From NCBI GenBank assembly GCA_024638385.1, contig JAHEKJ010000231.1, forward strand, positions 1 to 64,000: 64,000 nucleotides of DNA, given 5' to 3'. Numbering within the stretch: position 1 is the stretch's first letter; every line of letters starts with the position of its first letter. Source of the DNA: Gammaproteobacteria bacterium (GTDB taxonomy: Bacteria; Pseudomonadota; Gammaproteobacteria; GCA-001735895). A program made the position numbers and the translations under genes. The notes beneath the pieces were generated by a model. The model searched no databases. It had not been told where the DNA came from and saw only the letters and a program-made list of their open reading frames with translations. Positions 1 through 9,793 of the stretch are shown in pieces.

Positions 1-42
1 CCTCGCCGGCCGCACCTCGCCGGCCGCACCTGGCCGGCCGCA
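1..42. repeat. 14-bp tandem repeat (cctcgccggccgca), 3 copies at window edge
   Basis: cctcgccggccgca / cctcgccggccgca / cctggccggccgca read directly; may extend beyond the window. Confidence 0.85.
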
Positions 43-43
43 C

Positions 44-1897
44 CTACCCCGGCGCGGCCAGCAGGCCGTGCTCGCGGCCGACCGTGCGCGCCAGTTCGCA
101 CTGCGACGGCGCGAGCCCGGTGCCGTCCGGCCGCGTCGCGCCCTGCATCAGATTGCTCGCGATCTCGACGTGCCCGCCGTCGTTGGCGAGCACATGGAAC
201 AGTTCGTGGGCGAGCGCGACGCCGGGGTCGTCGACGTCGAGCATCAGCCAGACGCTGTCGGCGAGCCACGGCCGGCGCACGGAATTGGCGCGGCCGAAGG
301 CTTCGCCGGTATAGGGCTGAGGGCGGTGCGTGTCGCGCGCGAACACGACCGACGGCCGGCGCCGGTCGAGCGCCGCGAACAGCGTACGCGCGTGACCGAC
401 CGTCAGGTCGCGCAGATAATCCGGGCCCTCGATAACGCTCAGCCGCACCTTACCGGGCACGATGCCGCACTGCGCCAGAATCTCGTAGGCCTGGCGCACG
501 GCGCTTTCGATCTGCGCGCGTTGCCAGCGCGGCTCGAGAACGAAGATATCGAGCGCCAGCAGCAGGCCATCGGCCGCCGGCGGCGCGTCGATTTCGAGCG
601 GCGGCAGAAACGCCTGCTCGAGCCGCGCGCCGGCGCGCGGGTCGGCGATGTAACCGCTGGCGGCCCAGCCGTGCGCGAGCGGATCGGCGTAGCGGCGCCG
701 CAGTTCGGCGATGATGTCGGCGGCATTCCAGTCCGGGTTCGCGGTCTTGAGCCGCGCCGCCAGCGCAAGCGTGCGCGATACCGCGTAGCTCGACCCCGAC
801 GCGAAGGTCCGCTCGCCCGAGTAATCGACTACCCGCAGGTTCTCCGCCGGCACGAGAAAATCGACCGATTCGCGGCCCCAGTTGGTGCGCACCGCCGGAC
901 GCGCGAAATCGTCGGCCGAGGTCACGACCAGCAGGTTGTCGAGTTCGAGCACCGCCGGGTAGACCGGGCGCTCGTCGATGTCCCAGCCGTCGTTGCCGGC
1001 CGACGCGACGAACAGCATGTCCGGGTGTGCGCGCGCGGCCGCGGCGAAGGCTTCCCACTCGGCGGCGCGGTAGCCGCCGAGCGGCAGGCCGACGAGCGCG
1101 ACGCCGTGGCGCGCCGCGTGCTCTACCAGATCTCGCATCCGGCGCATGTCGGGGCGCGGGTAGCGGTACGCCACCAGCTCGACGCCCGGCGCCTCGGCCA
1201 GCAGCAGCGACGCGGTGCGGGTGCCGTGGCGCTGGACGAAGAAGCCGCCACCGAGCAGGTGCGCGTCGTAGGGCAAGGCGTCGAGATCCCAGAAATCGTA
1301 GCCGATCAGCGCGCCGTCGGCGGCGCGCGCGAGCCGCGTATTGATCGCCGGCAGGCGATAGTTGACGCCCGAGTCGACCAGGCCGACGCGCAGCGGCGGA
1401 TTCGCGGGCGGAACTTCCTTGCGCGGGCGCCATTCGAGCGGCGGGTTCAGCCAGTCGGGCCGGCCGCGCGGGCGAAACCCGGAGTCGAGCGTATCGATCG
1501 TGCGCGCGATGCCGTCGGCGCTGTAGTTGATGCGGCGCGCGACCTGCGGCGCGCAATCTGCGTCGAGCGCCACCAGCAATTCGGGCTCGCCCGGTGCGCG
1601 GTACAGCCGGGCGACGAAGCGCAGTGTACGGCCGTCGCGCTCGACGACCTCGAGTTCGAGCGGCGCGCCGGCGTCGTTGCGAGCCCGGTGCAGCGTGCCG
1701 AAATCGACGCCGCGCATGACGATCGGCGAGGTCTCGACCGGGCCGCGAGTATAGCCTTCGGCCAGCGCGCGCGTGTCGGCCCATTGCCGACAGGTCTCGG
1801 CGGCGAAATCGCGCAGGCGCTCGGGCGTCCAGCCCGACGCCGCGACGACCTGCGCCAGCATTGTCAACGCCAGGCCAAATCGGATCGGTTGCAACAT
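44..1897 (-). CDS. S8 family (subtilisin-like) serine peptidase with C-terminal HExxH metallopeptidase-like region
   Basis: DSGVN, HGTRTA, GSSYA triad motifs; C-terminal AHELFHVLANDGGH; signal-like N-terminus MLQPIRFGLALTMLAQVVAA. Confidence 0.85.
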   Translation of the reverse strand: MLQPIRFGLALTMLAQVVAASGWTPERLRDFAAETCRQWADTRALAEGYTRGPVETSPIVMRGVDFGTLHRARNDAGAPLELEVVERDGRTLRFVARLYRAPGEPELLVALDADCAPQVARRINYSADGIARTIDTLDSGFRPRGRPDWLNPPLEWRPRKEVPPANPPLRVGLVDSGVNYRLPAINTRLARAADGALIGYDFWDLDALPYDAHLLGGGFFVQRHGTRTASLLLAEAPGVELVAYRYPRPDMRRMRDLVEHAARHGVALVGLPLGGYRAAEWEAFAAAARAHPDMLFVASAGNDGWDIDERPVYPAVLELDNLLVVTSADDFARPAVRTNWGRESVDFLVPAENLRVVDYSGERTFASGSSYAVSRTLALAARLKTANPDWNAADIIAELRRRYADPLAHGWAASGYIADPRAGARLEQAFLPPLEIDAPPAADGLLLALDIFVLEPRWQRAQIESAVRQAYEILAQCGIVPGKVRLSVIEGPDYLRDLTVGHARTLFAALDRRRPSVVFARDTHRPQPYTGEAFGRANSVRRPWLADSVWLMLDVDDPGVALAHELFHVLANDGGHVEIASNLMQGATRPDGTGLAPSQCELARTVGREHGLLAAPG

Positions 1898-2108
1898 CGA
1901 ATCCCCTGCGCTCGCACGAGCCTCGGATTCTATCAGCCCCGTCGCCGAATGATTGCCGCTCATCGAATTTTTATTAAGATCGAAATCTCCCGCCTCCCCG
2001 TTTCCGACAAGTTCTTGCCGTGAGTAGAAACCCCGGTGGGTGCGCGCGGCTGTGCAGTCGCGGAGATCGCGGGTAAAATGGCGGCGTCTCCGATTCGGGA
2101 TATCCGGC

Positions 2109-2906
2109 ATGCAGCTGACGTCCGCGCAACTCGACGAATTCGACCGCAGCGGTTATCTGTTCTTCCCCAACGCGTTCGACGCCGCCGAGGTGCGCGTGCT
2201 GAAAGGCGCCGCGACCGAAGTCTACGCGCTCGAACGCGACGAGGTCTGGCGCGAGAAAACCGGCGTCGCGCGCACCGCGTTCGCCGCGCACACCTACAAC
2301 GAAGCCTTCCGCCGCCTCGGCCGCCACCCGCGGCTGATCGGGCCGGTCATGCAGATCCTCGACGGCCCGGTCTACATGCACCAGTACAAAGTCAACGCCA
2401 AGGCCGCCTTCGACGGCGATGTCTGGCAATGGCACCAGGACTACGGCACCTGGGCGCGCGACGACGAGATGCCCGAGCCGCGGGCGATGAACATCGCGGT
2501 GTTCCTCGACGACGTCACCGCCGCCAACGGCCCGCTGATCTTCCTGCCCGGCAGCCACCGCCACGGCGTGGTCGACGCCGGCCACGATCTCGAGACCACG
2601 AGTTACCCGCTGTGGACGCTCGACCGCGACACCGTCAGTCGGCTCTACCGCGAGGGCGGCTGCGTCGCGCCGACCGGCGATGCCGGCTCGATGCTGCTGT
2701 TCTCGAGCCTGCTGGTGCACGCCAGCCCGCCCAACATCAGCCCGATGGACCGCACCATCGTGTACCTGTCGCTGTGTCACGTCGACAACCACATCCGCCA
2801 GTTCAAACGACCCGAATGGGTCGCGCACCGCGACTTCACGCCGATCGAACCGCTCGCCGATGACTGCCTGCGCGAGCTCGCCGCGCCGGCCGCGGCCGAG
2901 GCCTGA
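2109..2906 (+). CDS. Phytanoyl-CoA dioxygenase (PhyH) family protein
   Basis: WHQDYGTW, FLPGSHRHG, VHASPPN..DRT Fe(II)/2OG facial-triad context. Confidence 0.85.
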   Translation: MQLTSAQLDEFDRSGYLFFPNAFDAAEVRVLKGAATEVYALERDEVWREKTGVARTAFAAHTYNEAFRRLGRHPRLIGPVMQILDGPVYMHQYKVNAKAAFDGDVWQWHQDYGTWARDDEMPEPRAMNIAVFLDDVTAANGPLIFLPGSHRHGVVDAGHDLETTSYPLWTLDRDTVSRLYREGGCVAPTGDAGSMLLFSSLLVHASPPNISPMDRTIVYLSLCHVDNHIRQFKRPEWVAHRDFTPIEPLADDCLRELAAPAAAEA

Positions 2907-2910
2907 AGCG

Positions 2911-4225
2911 GGTGTATCTCTACTCCGACCTCGCCCGGCGCGCCGCCGAAGACAACCCGGTGCGCGTCGGCCTGATCGGCGCCGGCAAGTTCGGCGCGAT
3001 GTTCCTCGCCCAGGTGCCGAGCACGCCGGGTATCGAAGTCGGCGCGATCGCCGATCTCGACCCCGAGAACGCGCGCCGGCGCTGCGCCGAGGTCGGCTGG
3101 GACGAAAACCGGATCGAATCGGTCCGCTTCGGCGACGACGCGCGCGCGCTGATCGCCGCCGACGGCATCGACGTCGTCGTCGAGGCGACCGGCGACCCCG
3201 CCGTCGGCATCCGCCACGCGCTCGCCTGCGTCGAGCACGGCAAGCACGTGGTCATGGTCAACGTCGAGGCCGACGTGCTCGCCGGCCCGCTGCTCGCGCA
3301 AAAGGCGCGCGCCGCCGGCCTGGTCTACTCGCTGGCCTACGGCGATCAGCCGGCGCTGGTCATGGAAATGATCGACTGGGCGCGCTGCTGCGGCTTTCGC
3401 GTCGTCGCCGCCGGCAAGGGCACCAAGTACCTGCCCGAATACCACGCCTCGACGCCGGATACCGTCTGGTCGCATTACGGTCTGTCCGCCGACGAGGCGG
3501 CGGCCGCGGGCATGCGCAGCCAGATGTTCAACTCGTTCCTCGACGGCACCAAGTCGGCAATCGAGATGGCCGCGATCGCCAACGCGGCCGACCTGCAGGC
3601 GCCGGCCGGCGGCCTCGCGTTCCCGCCCTGCGGCGTCGACGACCTCGCCCACGTGCTGCGGCCGAAAAGCGCCGGCGGCCGACTCGACGGCGCCGGCATG
3701 GTCGAGGTCGTGTCGAGCCTCGAGCGCGACGGCCGGCCGGTACCGCGCGACCTGCGCTGGGGCGTCTACTGCGTGTTCGAGGCGCCCAACGATTACAGCG
3801 CGGCGTGTTTTCGCCAGTACGGCATGAACACCGACGCCAGCGGCCGCTACTCGGCTATGTACAAGCCGTTTCACCTGATCGGTCTCGAACTCAACGTGTC
3901 GATCCTCGCCGCCGCGCTCGACGGCCGTCCGACCGGCGCGCCGATCCGCTTCAATGCCGACGTCGTCGCAGTCGCCAAGCGCGACCTCGCCGCCGGCGAG
4001 TCCCTCGACGGCGAGGGCGGCTATACGGTCTGGGGCAAGCTGCAGCCGGCCGTCGCCAGCGTCAAGGCCAGGGCGCTGCCGATCGGGCTCGCCAGCGACG
4101 TCGAGCTGACCCGCCCGGTGGCGCGGGGAGAAACGGTCACGCTCGACGACATCGACGCCAACCAGGACGAGCTTGCCTGGCAAGTACGCGGCGAGCTGCT
4201 GCGCAGCTTCGCCCGGCCGGCCTGA
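2911..4225 (+). CDS. NAD(P)-dependent oxidoreductase with C-terminal SAF domain (homoserine dehydrogenase-like)
   Basis: N-terminal VGLIGAGKFGAMF Rossmann motif; C-terminal SAF-like segment RPVARGETVTLDDID; GTG start near 2911. Confidence 0.75.
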
Positions 4226-4306
4226 ACCAGCGAAGATTTCATACGCGCGGCTGGCGCGACTGGTGTATCGTTACAGGCCCCGGTCGAGCGTGAATAATCC
4301 GGTCCG

Positions 4307-5107
4307 ATGAGCCGTATCCTGATAGTCGAGAGCGAAATCCCGGACGTCATCGACGCGGCCGGCAACTCGCTCGCGATCGCCTTTGGCGAGACCCTGCGCG
4401 CTCTCGATGCGGGCATCGAAATCGAGTTCGCCGATCCCTATCTGAAACCGCTCGACGTGCGCCGCCTCGACATCGTCGACGCGGCGGTGTTTCCGGGCTC
4501 GCGGGTTCACTGGTCGGCCGCCGACGCCGACGCCGCGCCGCTGCGCCAGGCGATGGAGCGGGTGTTCGAGGTCGGCCTGCCTTGCTTCGGCTCGTGCAAC
4601 GGGCTGCAGCTCGCCGGCGTCGTGCTCGGCGGCCGGGTCGACGCCGCGGCCGAGCTCGAGGTCGGCGTCGCGCGCGAGGTGCACCTGACCGACGCGGGCG
4701 CCGATCACCCGATGATGGCCGGCCGCAGCCGGATCTACGCGGTCACCGCGGTGCATCGCGATCGGGTCGTCGAGCTGCCGCCCGGCGCGATCTGCCTCGC
4801 CGCCAACTGGCACAGCCCGCACCAGGCATTCGTCTACGAGGCCGACGGCATCGATTTCTGGGGCGTGCAATACCATCCCGAGATCGCGCCCGAGGAAATC
4901 GCTCAGTACCTGCGCTCGCGGCCGGAAATGTTCGCCGAACACCAGCATCTGGTCGCCGATCTGCTGGTCGCCGACCGCGACGACGACGCCGCGGCGAGGC
5001 TCGGCGCGAAGTCGAGCGAACTGCGACCGCCGGTGCGGGATACCGAACTGCGAAACTGGCTCGCCCACGTCGCCGCCCATCGCGCGCCCGGGCGACTGGT
5101 CGGCTAG
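4307..5107 (+). CDS. Class I glutamine amidotransferase-like protein
   Basis: GSCNGLQL nucleophile motif and GVQYHPEIAPEE His-Glu motif. Confidence 0.85.
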   Translation: MSRILIVESEIPDVIDAAGNSLAIAFGETLRALDAGIEIEFADPYLKPLDVRRLDIVDAAVFPGSRVHWSAADADAAPLRQAMERVFEVGLPCFGSCNGLQLAGVVLGGRVDAAAELEVGVAREVHLTDAGADHPMMAGRSRIYAVTAVHRDRVVELPPGAICLAANWHSPHQAFVYEADGIDFWGVQYHPEIAPEEIAQYLRSRPEMFAEHQHLVADLLVADRDDDAAARLGAKSSELRPPVRDTELRNWLAHVAAHRAPGRLVG

Positions 5108-5145
5108 CCCGACAGGCTTTTCCGCAACTTTAAAGAGTCGAAAAC

Positions 5146-5172
5146 AAAGACGCGGGGGCTTGCGCCCCCGCG
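5146..5172 (-). terminator. Rho-independent terminator downstream of DoxX gene
   Basis: cgcgggggc/gcccccgcg stem; minus strand continues tctttgtttt. Confidence 0.75.
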
Positions 5173-5203
5173 TGCAATGGTCGGTGCGGCCGGCGAGGTG
5201 GGT

Positions 5204-5611
5204 TCAGGCGTGACCGGCTGCGGGCTTGCCGCCGGCGCGGTAGCCTTCGATGCTCCAGGCGCCGGGTCCGTGGGTCGCGAGTAACAGCAAACCGCCGGCG
5301 ATGGCGACGTTCTTCATGAACATGATCGACTGCATCTGGTCGGCGAAATCGTTGTGGAAGATCGCCGCCGCGACGAGCGTGAAACCGGCCAGCGCCAGCG
5401 CCGCCCAGCGAGTTTGCCAGCCGACGAGAATCAGCACCGCGCCACCGATTTCGAGCGCGATGACCAGCGGCAACAGCATGCCGGGAACGCCCATCGCCTC
5501 CATGTAACCCTGGGTGCCGGCGTAGGCCGCTTCGCCGAGCTTGCTCAGGCCGGCGAGTAAAAACATGTGGGCGAGAAAAACTCGCGCAATCAACTGAATC
5601 GTGTTGTTCAT
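5204..5611 (-). CDS. DoxX family membrane protein
   Basis: Small multi-TM protein; FLLAGLSKLGEAAY and MEAMGVPG typical of DoxX. Confidence 0.85.
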   Translation of the reverse strand: MNNTIQLIARVFLAHMFLLAGLSKLGEAAYAGTQGYMEAMGVPGMLLPLVIALEIGGAVLILVGWQTRWAALALAGFTLVAAAIFHNDFADQMQSIMFMKNVAIAGGLLLLATHGPGAWSIEGYRAGGKPAAGHA

Positions 5612-5702
5612 TGGGGGCTCCGTTCTTGCTCCGTTGAATCCCGTTATCGGGATCGTCCGAGTGCATCGCGACCATCGCGATGCCGACGGTGCGCAGTATT
5701 CC

Positions 5703-5962
5703 CTATGAATACTTTGAAATAAACAACCTGGATAACAACTTATTGTTGCTGAAAAATATACAATATATCCGGCTTGCCCATGGCGCGCACGAAGTACCGG
5801 TCGATCGTATACAGATATGCGACGACCGGCAGCGCGACGATATCGACGTAGTCGCGGTCGATGATCGCGACGTCGGTCTTGCTTTCGAGCAATTGCTCGA
5901 GCAACGGGTAGCGGGCGGCGCCGACGTGGCAGAAGGAAGCGCGAAACCCCCGCCCGACAACG
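5703..5962 (-). pseudogene. Decayed gene fragment; start resembles patatin-like phospholipase motif GLALSGGGF|RASF with a frameshift
   Basis: Minus strand reads LGLALSGGGF, then in the adjacent frame RASFCHVGAARYPLLEQLLESKTDVAIIDRDYVDIVALPVVAYLYTIDRYFVRAMGKPDILYIFQQ. Confidence 0.35.
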
Positions 5963-6183
5963 CGAGGCCGAGCCCTGGATCAGAATCTACGGGTTACATC
6001 CTTGTCCTCCATTGGCACGGGCGCGCAACCGGCGCGGCCCGATAATGCCGCCTGTCCCGGGGCGATGGTATCGAAGGAGTTCACCCGCGCGAACCGCGGC
6101 GCACGGTAATGGTCGAAAGCTGTATCGGCCCGCGCACGGGAGTATACTAGCCGCTGCGAGCCCAATCACCGCGAGGAACTGCG

Positions 6184-6675
6184 ATGCTTACCCTTTCGTC
6201 ACGCACCGGCACGGCGCTGCTGGCGATCGCGCTGCTGGCCTGGGGTATGCCGGCAAGCGGCGACGGTGGCAAGGTCGTCAGCCTGTGGCAACCCGGGGAT
6301 CCCGGCGAGCGCATGGTCATTCGCGGCCGCGTCACGAATCTCGACGGCAGCCCGCTGCCGGGCGTGTCGATCTTCATCCGCCAGGCCGACGGCACCGGCG
6401 TCTACACCGAGCGCTACAGCACGGTGCTCGTCACCGACGATCGCGGCGTCTACCAGTTCGGCTCGGTCTTGCCCGGCCAGTATCTCGGGGTCAAGCACGT
6501 GCACGTGACGATCGCGCACGACGGCTACCGGTACTACGACTCGCGCATCCTGTTCAAGGGCGATCCCAACCTCGACGAGAGCACCGCGCCGCAGGCGATT
6601 TTCCTCGAGGAAGCCAGCGTCGACGGCGAAACCATCCGCTACGGGAGCTTCGACATCACCCTGACCCCGCAATAA
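6184..6675 (+). CDS. Secreted carboxypeptidase-regulatory-like (CarboxypepD_reg) domain protein
   Basis: Signal peptide; VIRGRVTNLDGSPLPGVSIFIRQADGTG...TDDRGVYQF. Confidence 0.75.
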   Translation: MLTLSSRTGTALLAIALLAWGMPASGDGGKVVSLWQPGDPGERMVIRGRVTNLDGSPLPGVSIFIRQADGTGVYTERYSTVLVTDDRGVYQFGSVLPGQYLGVKHVHVTIAHDGYRYYDSRILFKGDPNLDESTAPQAIFLEEASVDGETIRYGSFDITLTPQ

Positions 6676-6696
6676 TCCGTCGTCGGCGAACACGCA

Positions 6697-7512
6697 ATGC
6701 AATGCTCAACTATCCATCGAAATTTACTGCGCGCCGGCCTGCTCGGCCTGCTCGCCGCCGTCACGCTCGCGTCCACCGCGCGGGCCCAGAGCGCGATTGC
6801 CGAAGAGCCGATCGCCGGCGACGAGCGCATCCCCGGCAACGCGCACGAATTCTATTTCAGCCGCGGCATCTACAGCGGCGAGTTCGACGATTACGACCAG
6901 GGCGGCCGCTGGGCGATCGACTATCCCAAGGCCGACCGCCAGTTCCTGGTCGCGCTCAGGCGCCTGTCGGTGGTCGACGCCTACGGCTCCGACAACGCGC
7001 TCGAGCTGACCGACCCGCGGCTGCGCAGGTTTCCGCTTTTATACATGCTCGAGGTCGGCTCGATGGCGCTGACCGACGCCGAGATCGTCGCGCTGCGCAA
7101 TTACCTGCTCGCCGGCGGCTTGCTCGTCATCGACGACTTCTGGGGCAGCTGGGCCTGGGAAAATCTCGCCGCGCAGATGCAGCTCGTGTTGCCTGACCGC
7201 GCGATCGTCGACCTGCCGCCGGACCACCCGGTGTTCCACGCGTTCTACGATGTCGACGAGATCATCCAGGTGCCTAACATTCGCCAGGGCATCGCGTCGC
7301 GCTACGGCGGGCCAACCCACGAGTACGACGGCTACGTGCCGCGGGTGCGCGGGATCTTCGACGACGACGGCCGCCTGATGGTGCTGATCAACTGGAATAC
7401 CGACCTCGGCGACGCCTGGGAATGGGCCGACGACCCCGGCTACCCGCTGCGCTTTTCGACCTACGCGTTCGAGATCGGCATCAATTTCGTGATCTACGGC
7501 ATGACGCACTGA
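6697..7512 (+). CDS. DUF4159 domain-containing protein
   Basis: FYFSRGIYSGEF...YPKADRQFLVALRRLSVVD...LTDAEIVALRNYLLAGGLLVIDDFWG. Confidence 0.85.
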   Translation: MQCSTIHRNLLRAGLLGLLAAVTLASTARAQSAIAEEPIAGDERIPGNAHEFYFSRGIYSGEFDDYDQGGRWAIDYPKADRQFLVALRRLSVVDAYGSDNALELTDPRLRRFPLLYMLEVGSMALTDAEIVALRNYLLAGGLLVIDDFWGSWAWENLAAQMQLVLPDRAIVDLPPDHPVFHAFYDVDEIIQVPNIRQGIASRYGGPTHEYDGYVPRVRGIFDDDGRLMVLINWNTDLGDAWEWADDPGYPLRFSTYAFEIGINFVIYGMTH

Positions 7513-7531
7513 CGAGGCGCCGCGCGACGAC

Positions 7532-9793
7532 ATGTTCGAAACCCTGTTCAAATATCCCGCCCACGAGTTCGCCGCCGGCAAACTCGTGCTCGCGCTGCCG
7601 GCCTGGCAGTTCGCGCTGCTGCCGCTCGTGCTCGCGCTGATCGCGTTCCTCGCGCTCGGCTACGTCGGCCAGCGCGGCGGCAGCCGCCTGCCCGACCGGA
7701 TCGCGATCGCGACGCTGCGCGGCCTGGCGCTCGCGCTCGCGCTGTTGAGCCTGTCACAACCGGCGCTCGAAGTGCGCTCGCCGCTGGCGCAACCTGGCGT
7801 CGTCGGCGTGCTGGTCGACGATTCGCTGAGCATGCGCATCGACGATCGCGGCGACGGCACGCGCGCCGATTTCGTGCGCGCCCAGCTCGACCCCGCCAAC
7901 GGCGAGTTGCTGCGCAACCTCGCGCGCCGCTTCAGCCCGCGGCTGTTCGCCTTCGGCGCCGACACGCGCGAGCTCGACGACGGCTCGCAGCTCGGCTTCG
8001 ACGCCGCCGCGAGCAACCTGCCGGGCGCGCTCGGCGACGCGCTCGCGCGGCTCGCCGGGGAACCGCTGGCGGGCCTGATCGTCATCAGCGACGGCGCGGT
8101 CGATGCGCCGGCGCGACTCGACGAAGCGCTGCTCGAACTGCGCGCGGCCGGCGTGCCGGTGCACACGATCGGCGTCGGCGAGCCGGAGTTCACGCGCGAC
8201 ATCGAGGTCAGCCGCGTCGATCTGCCGCCCCGCGTGCTCGCCGGCAGCCGGATCGTCGCCGAGGTTACGCTCGACCAGCGCGGCTACGACGGACTGCCGC
8301 TCGAGCTCGTCGTCGAGGACGACAGCCGAATCCTGCACAAGCAACCGCTCGTATTGCGCGCCGGCAGCCAGCGGCTGCGCGTGCCGCTCGACACCGACGA
8401 GGCCGGCGCGCGGCGCCTGCGTTTCTCGGTCGCCGTACAGCCCGGCGAGCTGCTCGCCGCCAACAACGCGCGGCAAGCCGTGGTCGGAATCGATTCGCGG
8501 CAGATGCGAATTCTCTATTTCGAAGGCGAACCGCGCTTCGAGATGAAATTCGTGCGCCGCGCGGTCGCCGGCGACGAGCAGCTGCGGCTGCGCGGCCTGA
8601 TCCGTACCGCCGACGCCAAGTACTATCGCGTCGGCATCGAGTCCGAACGCGAGCTGCGGGAAGGATTCCCGTCCACCCGCGACGAGCTCTTCGCCTACGA
8701 CGCGCTGATTCTCGGCAGCGTCGACAGCTCGCTGCTGTCGCGTGAACAGCAGGCGCTGATCGTCGATTTCGTCAGCGAGCGCGGCGGCGGACTGTTGCTG
8801 CTCGGCGGCCGCCGGGCTCTCGCCGAGGGCGGTTACCGTGACTCGATGCTGCACGAAGTCATGCCCGTCGTATTGCCCGAGCTGCCGAGCCCCGAGTTCG
8901 CGCGCCGCGTCAAGGTCGAGCCGACGGCCGCCGGCTGGGCGCACCCGGCGCTGATGCTCGACGCCGACGTCGCCGCGTCGATCGAACGCTGGCGCAGCCT
9001 GCCGGCGCTGACCCTGGTCAACCCGATCGAGGAGATAAAGCCGGGAGCGACCTTGCTGCTCGAGGGCCGCGCCGGCCCGCGCGACGCGCCTTACGTGGTG
9101 CTCGCCGGTCAGCGTTACGGCCGCGGCAAGGTCGCGACTTTCGCGGTGCAAAACAGCTGGCTGTGGCAAATGCATCACACGATCGACGTCGACGACCGCA
9201 GCCACGAGCGCCTCTGGCGGCAACTGTTGCGCTGGCTGGTCGACACCGTGCCGCAACGACTCGAGCTGAGCCTGTCGTCGCAAACGCTGCCCGCCGGCGG
9301 CCGCCTGCAGCTGCGCGCCGAGCTGCTCGACGACGGCGGCGAGACCGGCGCGGCGGCGCCGACCGCCCGCGTCATCGCACCCGACGGCCGCGAACGCGTG
9401 CTGCCGCTCGCGCCGCACCCGCTCGCGCCGCGGGTCTACACGGCGGAACTGGGCGTCGACGAGCCCGGCGATTACGTCGTGCGCGCCGAAATCGAATCCG
9501 AGGCGGCATTCATCGACAGCCGCGAGGCGCGCTTGCACGTGTCGCGGGCGGGCAACGAGTTTCACCGCGCGCAAATGAACCCGGCGCTGTTGCAACGGAT
9601 CGCGGCGGCGACCGGCGGCGAATTTCACCGCGCCGCGGACGCCGGCCGGGTCGTCGCGGCGCTCGGCGCCAGCGAGCGAGGTTCGCACGCGCTCGTGCGT
9701 CTCGAACTGTGGGACATGCCGATTCTGTTCGCGCTGCTGATCGCGTTGCTCGGCGCCGAGTGGGTCTACCGGCGGCTGCGGGGTCTGGCCTGA
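7532..9793 (+). CDS. vWA/BatA-like membrane protein with glutamine amidotransferase-like middle domain
   Basis: TM helices at both ends; VGVLVDDSLSMRID MIDAS-like motif; GGGLLLLGGRRALAEGGY. Confidence 0.8.
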   Translation: MFETLFKYPAHEFAAGKLVLALPAWQFALLPLVLALIAFLALGYVGQRGGSRLPDRIAIATLRGLALALALLSLSQPALEVRSPLAQPGVVGVLVDDSLSMRIDDRGDGTRADFVRAQLDPANGELLRNLARRFSPRLFAFGADTRELDDGSQLGFDAAASNLPGALGDALARLAGEPLAGLIVISDGAVDAPARLDEALLELRAAGVPVHTIGVGEPEFTRDIEVSRVDLPPRVLAGSRIVAEVTLDQRGYDGLPLELVVEDDSRILHKQPLVLRAGSQRLRVPLDTDEAGARRLRFSVAVQPGELLAANNARQAVVGIDSRQMRILYFEGEPRFEMKFVRRAVAGDEQLRLRGLIRTADAKYYRVGIESERELREGFPSTRDELFAYDALILGSVDSSLLSREQQALIVDFVSERGGGLLLLGGRRALAEGGYRDSMLHEVMPVVLPELPSPEFARRVKVEPTAAGWAHPALMLDADVAASIERWRSLPALTLVNPIEEIKPGATLLLEGRAGPRDAPYVVLAGQRYGRGKVATFAVQNSWLWQMHHTIDVDDRSHERLWRQLLRWLVDTVPQRLELSLSSQTLPAGGRLQLRAELLDDGGETGAAAPTARVIAPDGRERVLPLAPHPLAPRVYTAELGVDEPGDYVVRAEIESEAAFIDSREARLHVSRAGNEFHRAQMNPALLQRIAAATGGEFHRAADAGRVVAALGASERGSHALVRLELWDMPILFALLIALLGAEWVYRRLRGLA

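Noticed and set aside
7754-9688. Long minus-strand ORF (644 aa) opposite the vWA gene, and similar long antisense ORFs throughout
   Set aside because: GC-rich shadow ORFs: Arg/Ala/Gln/Val-rich, no domain motifs, and opposite clearly recognisable proteins.
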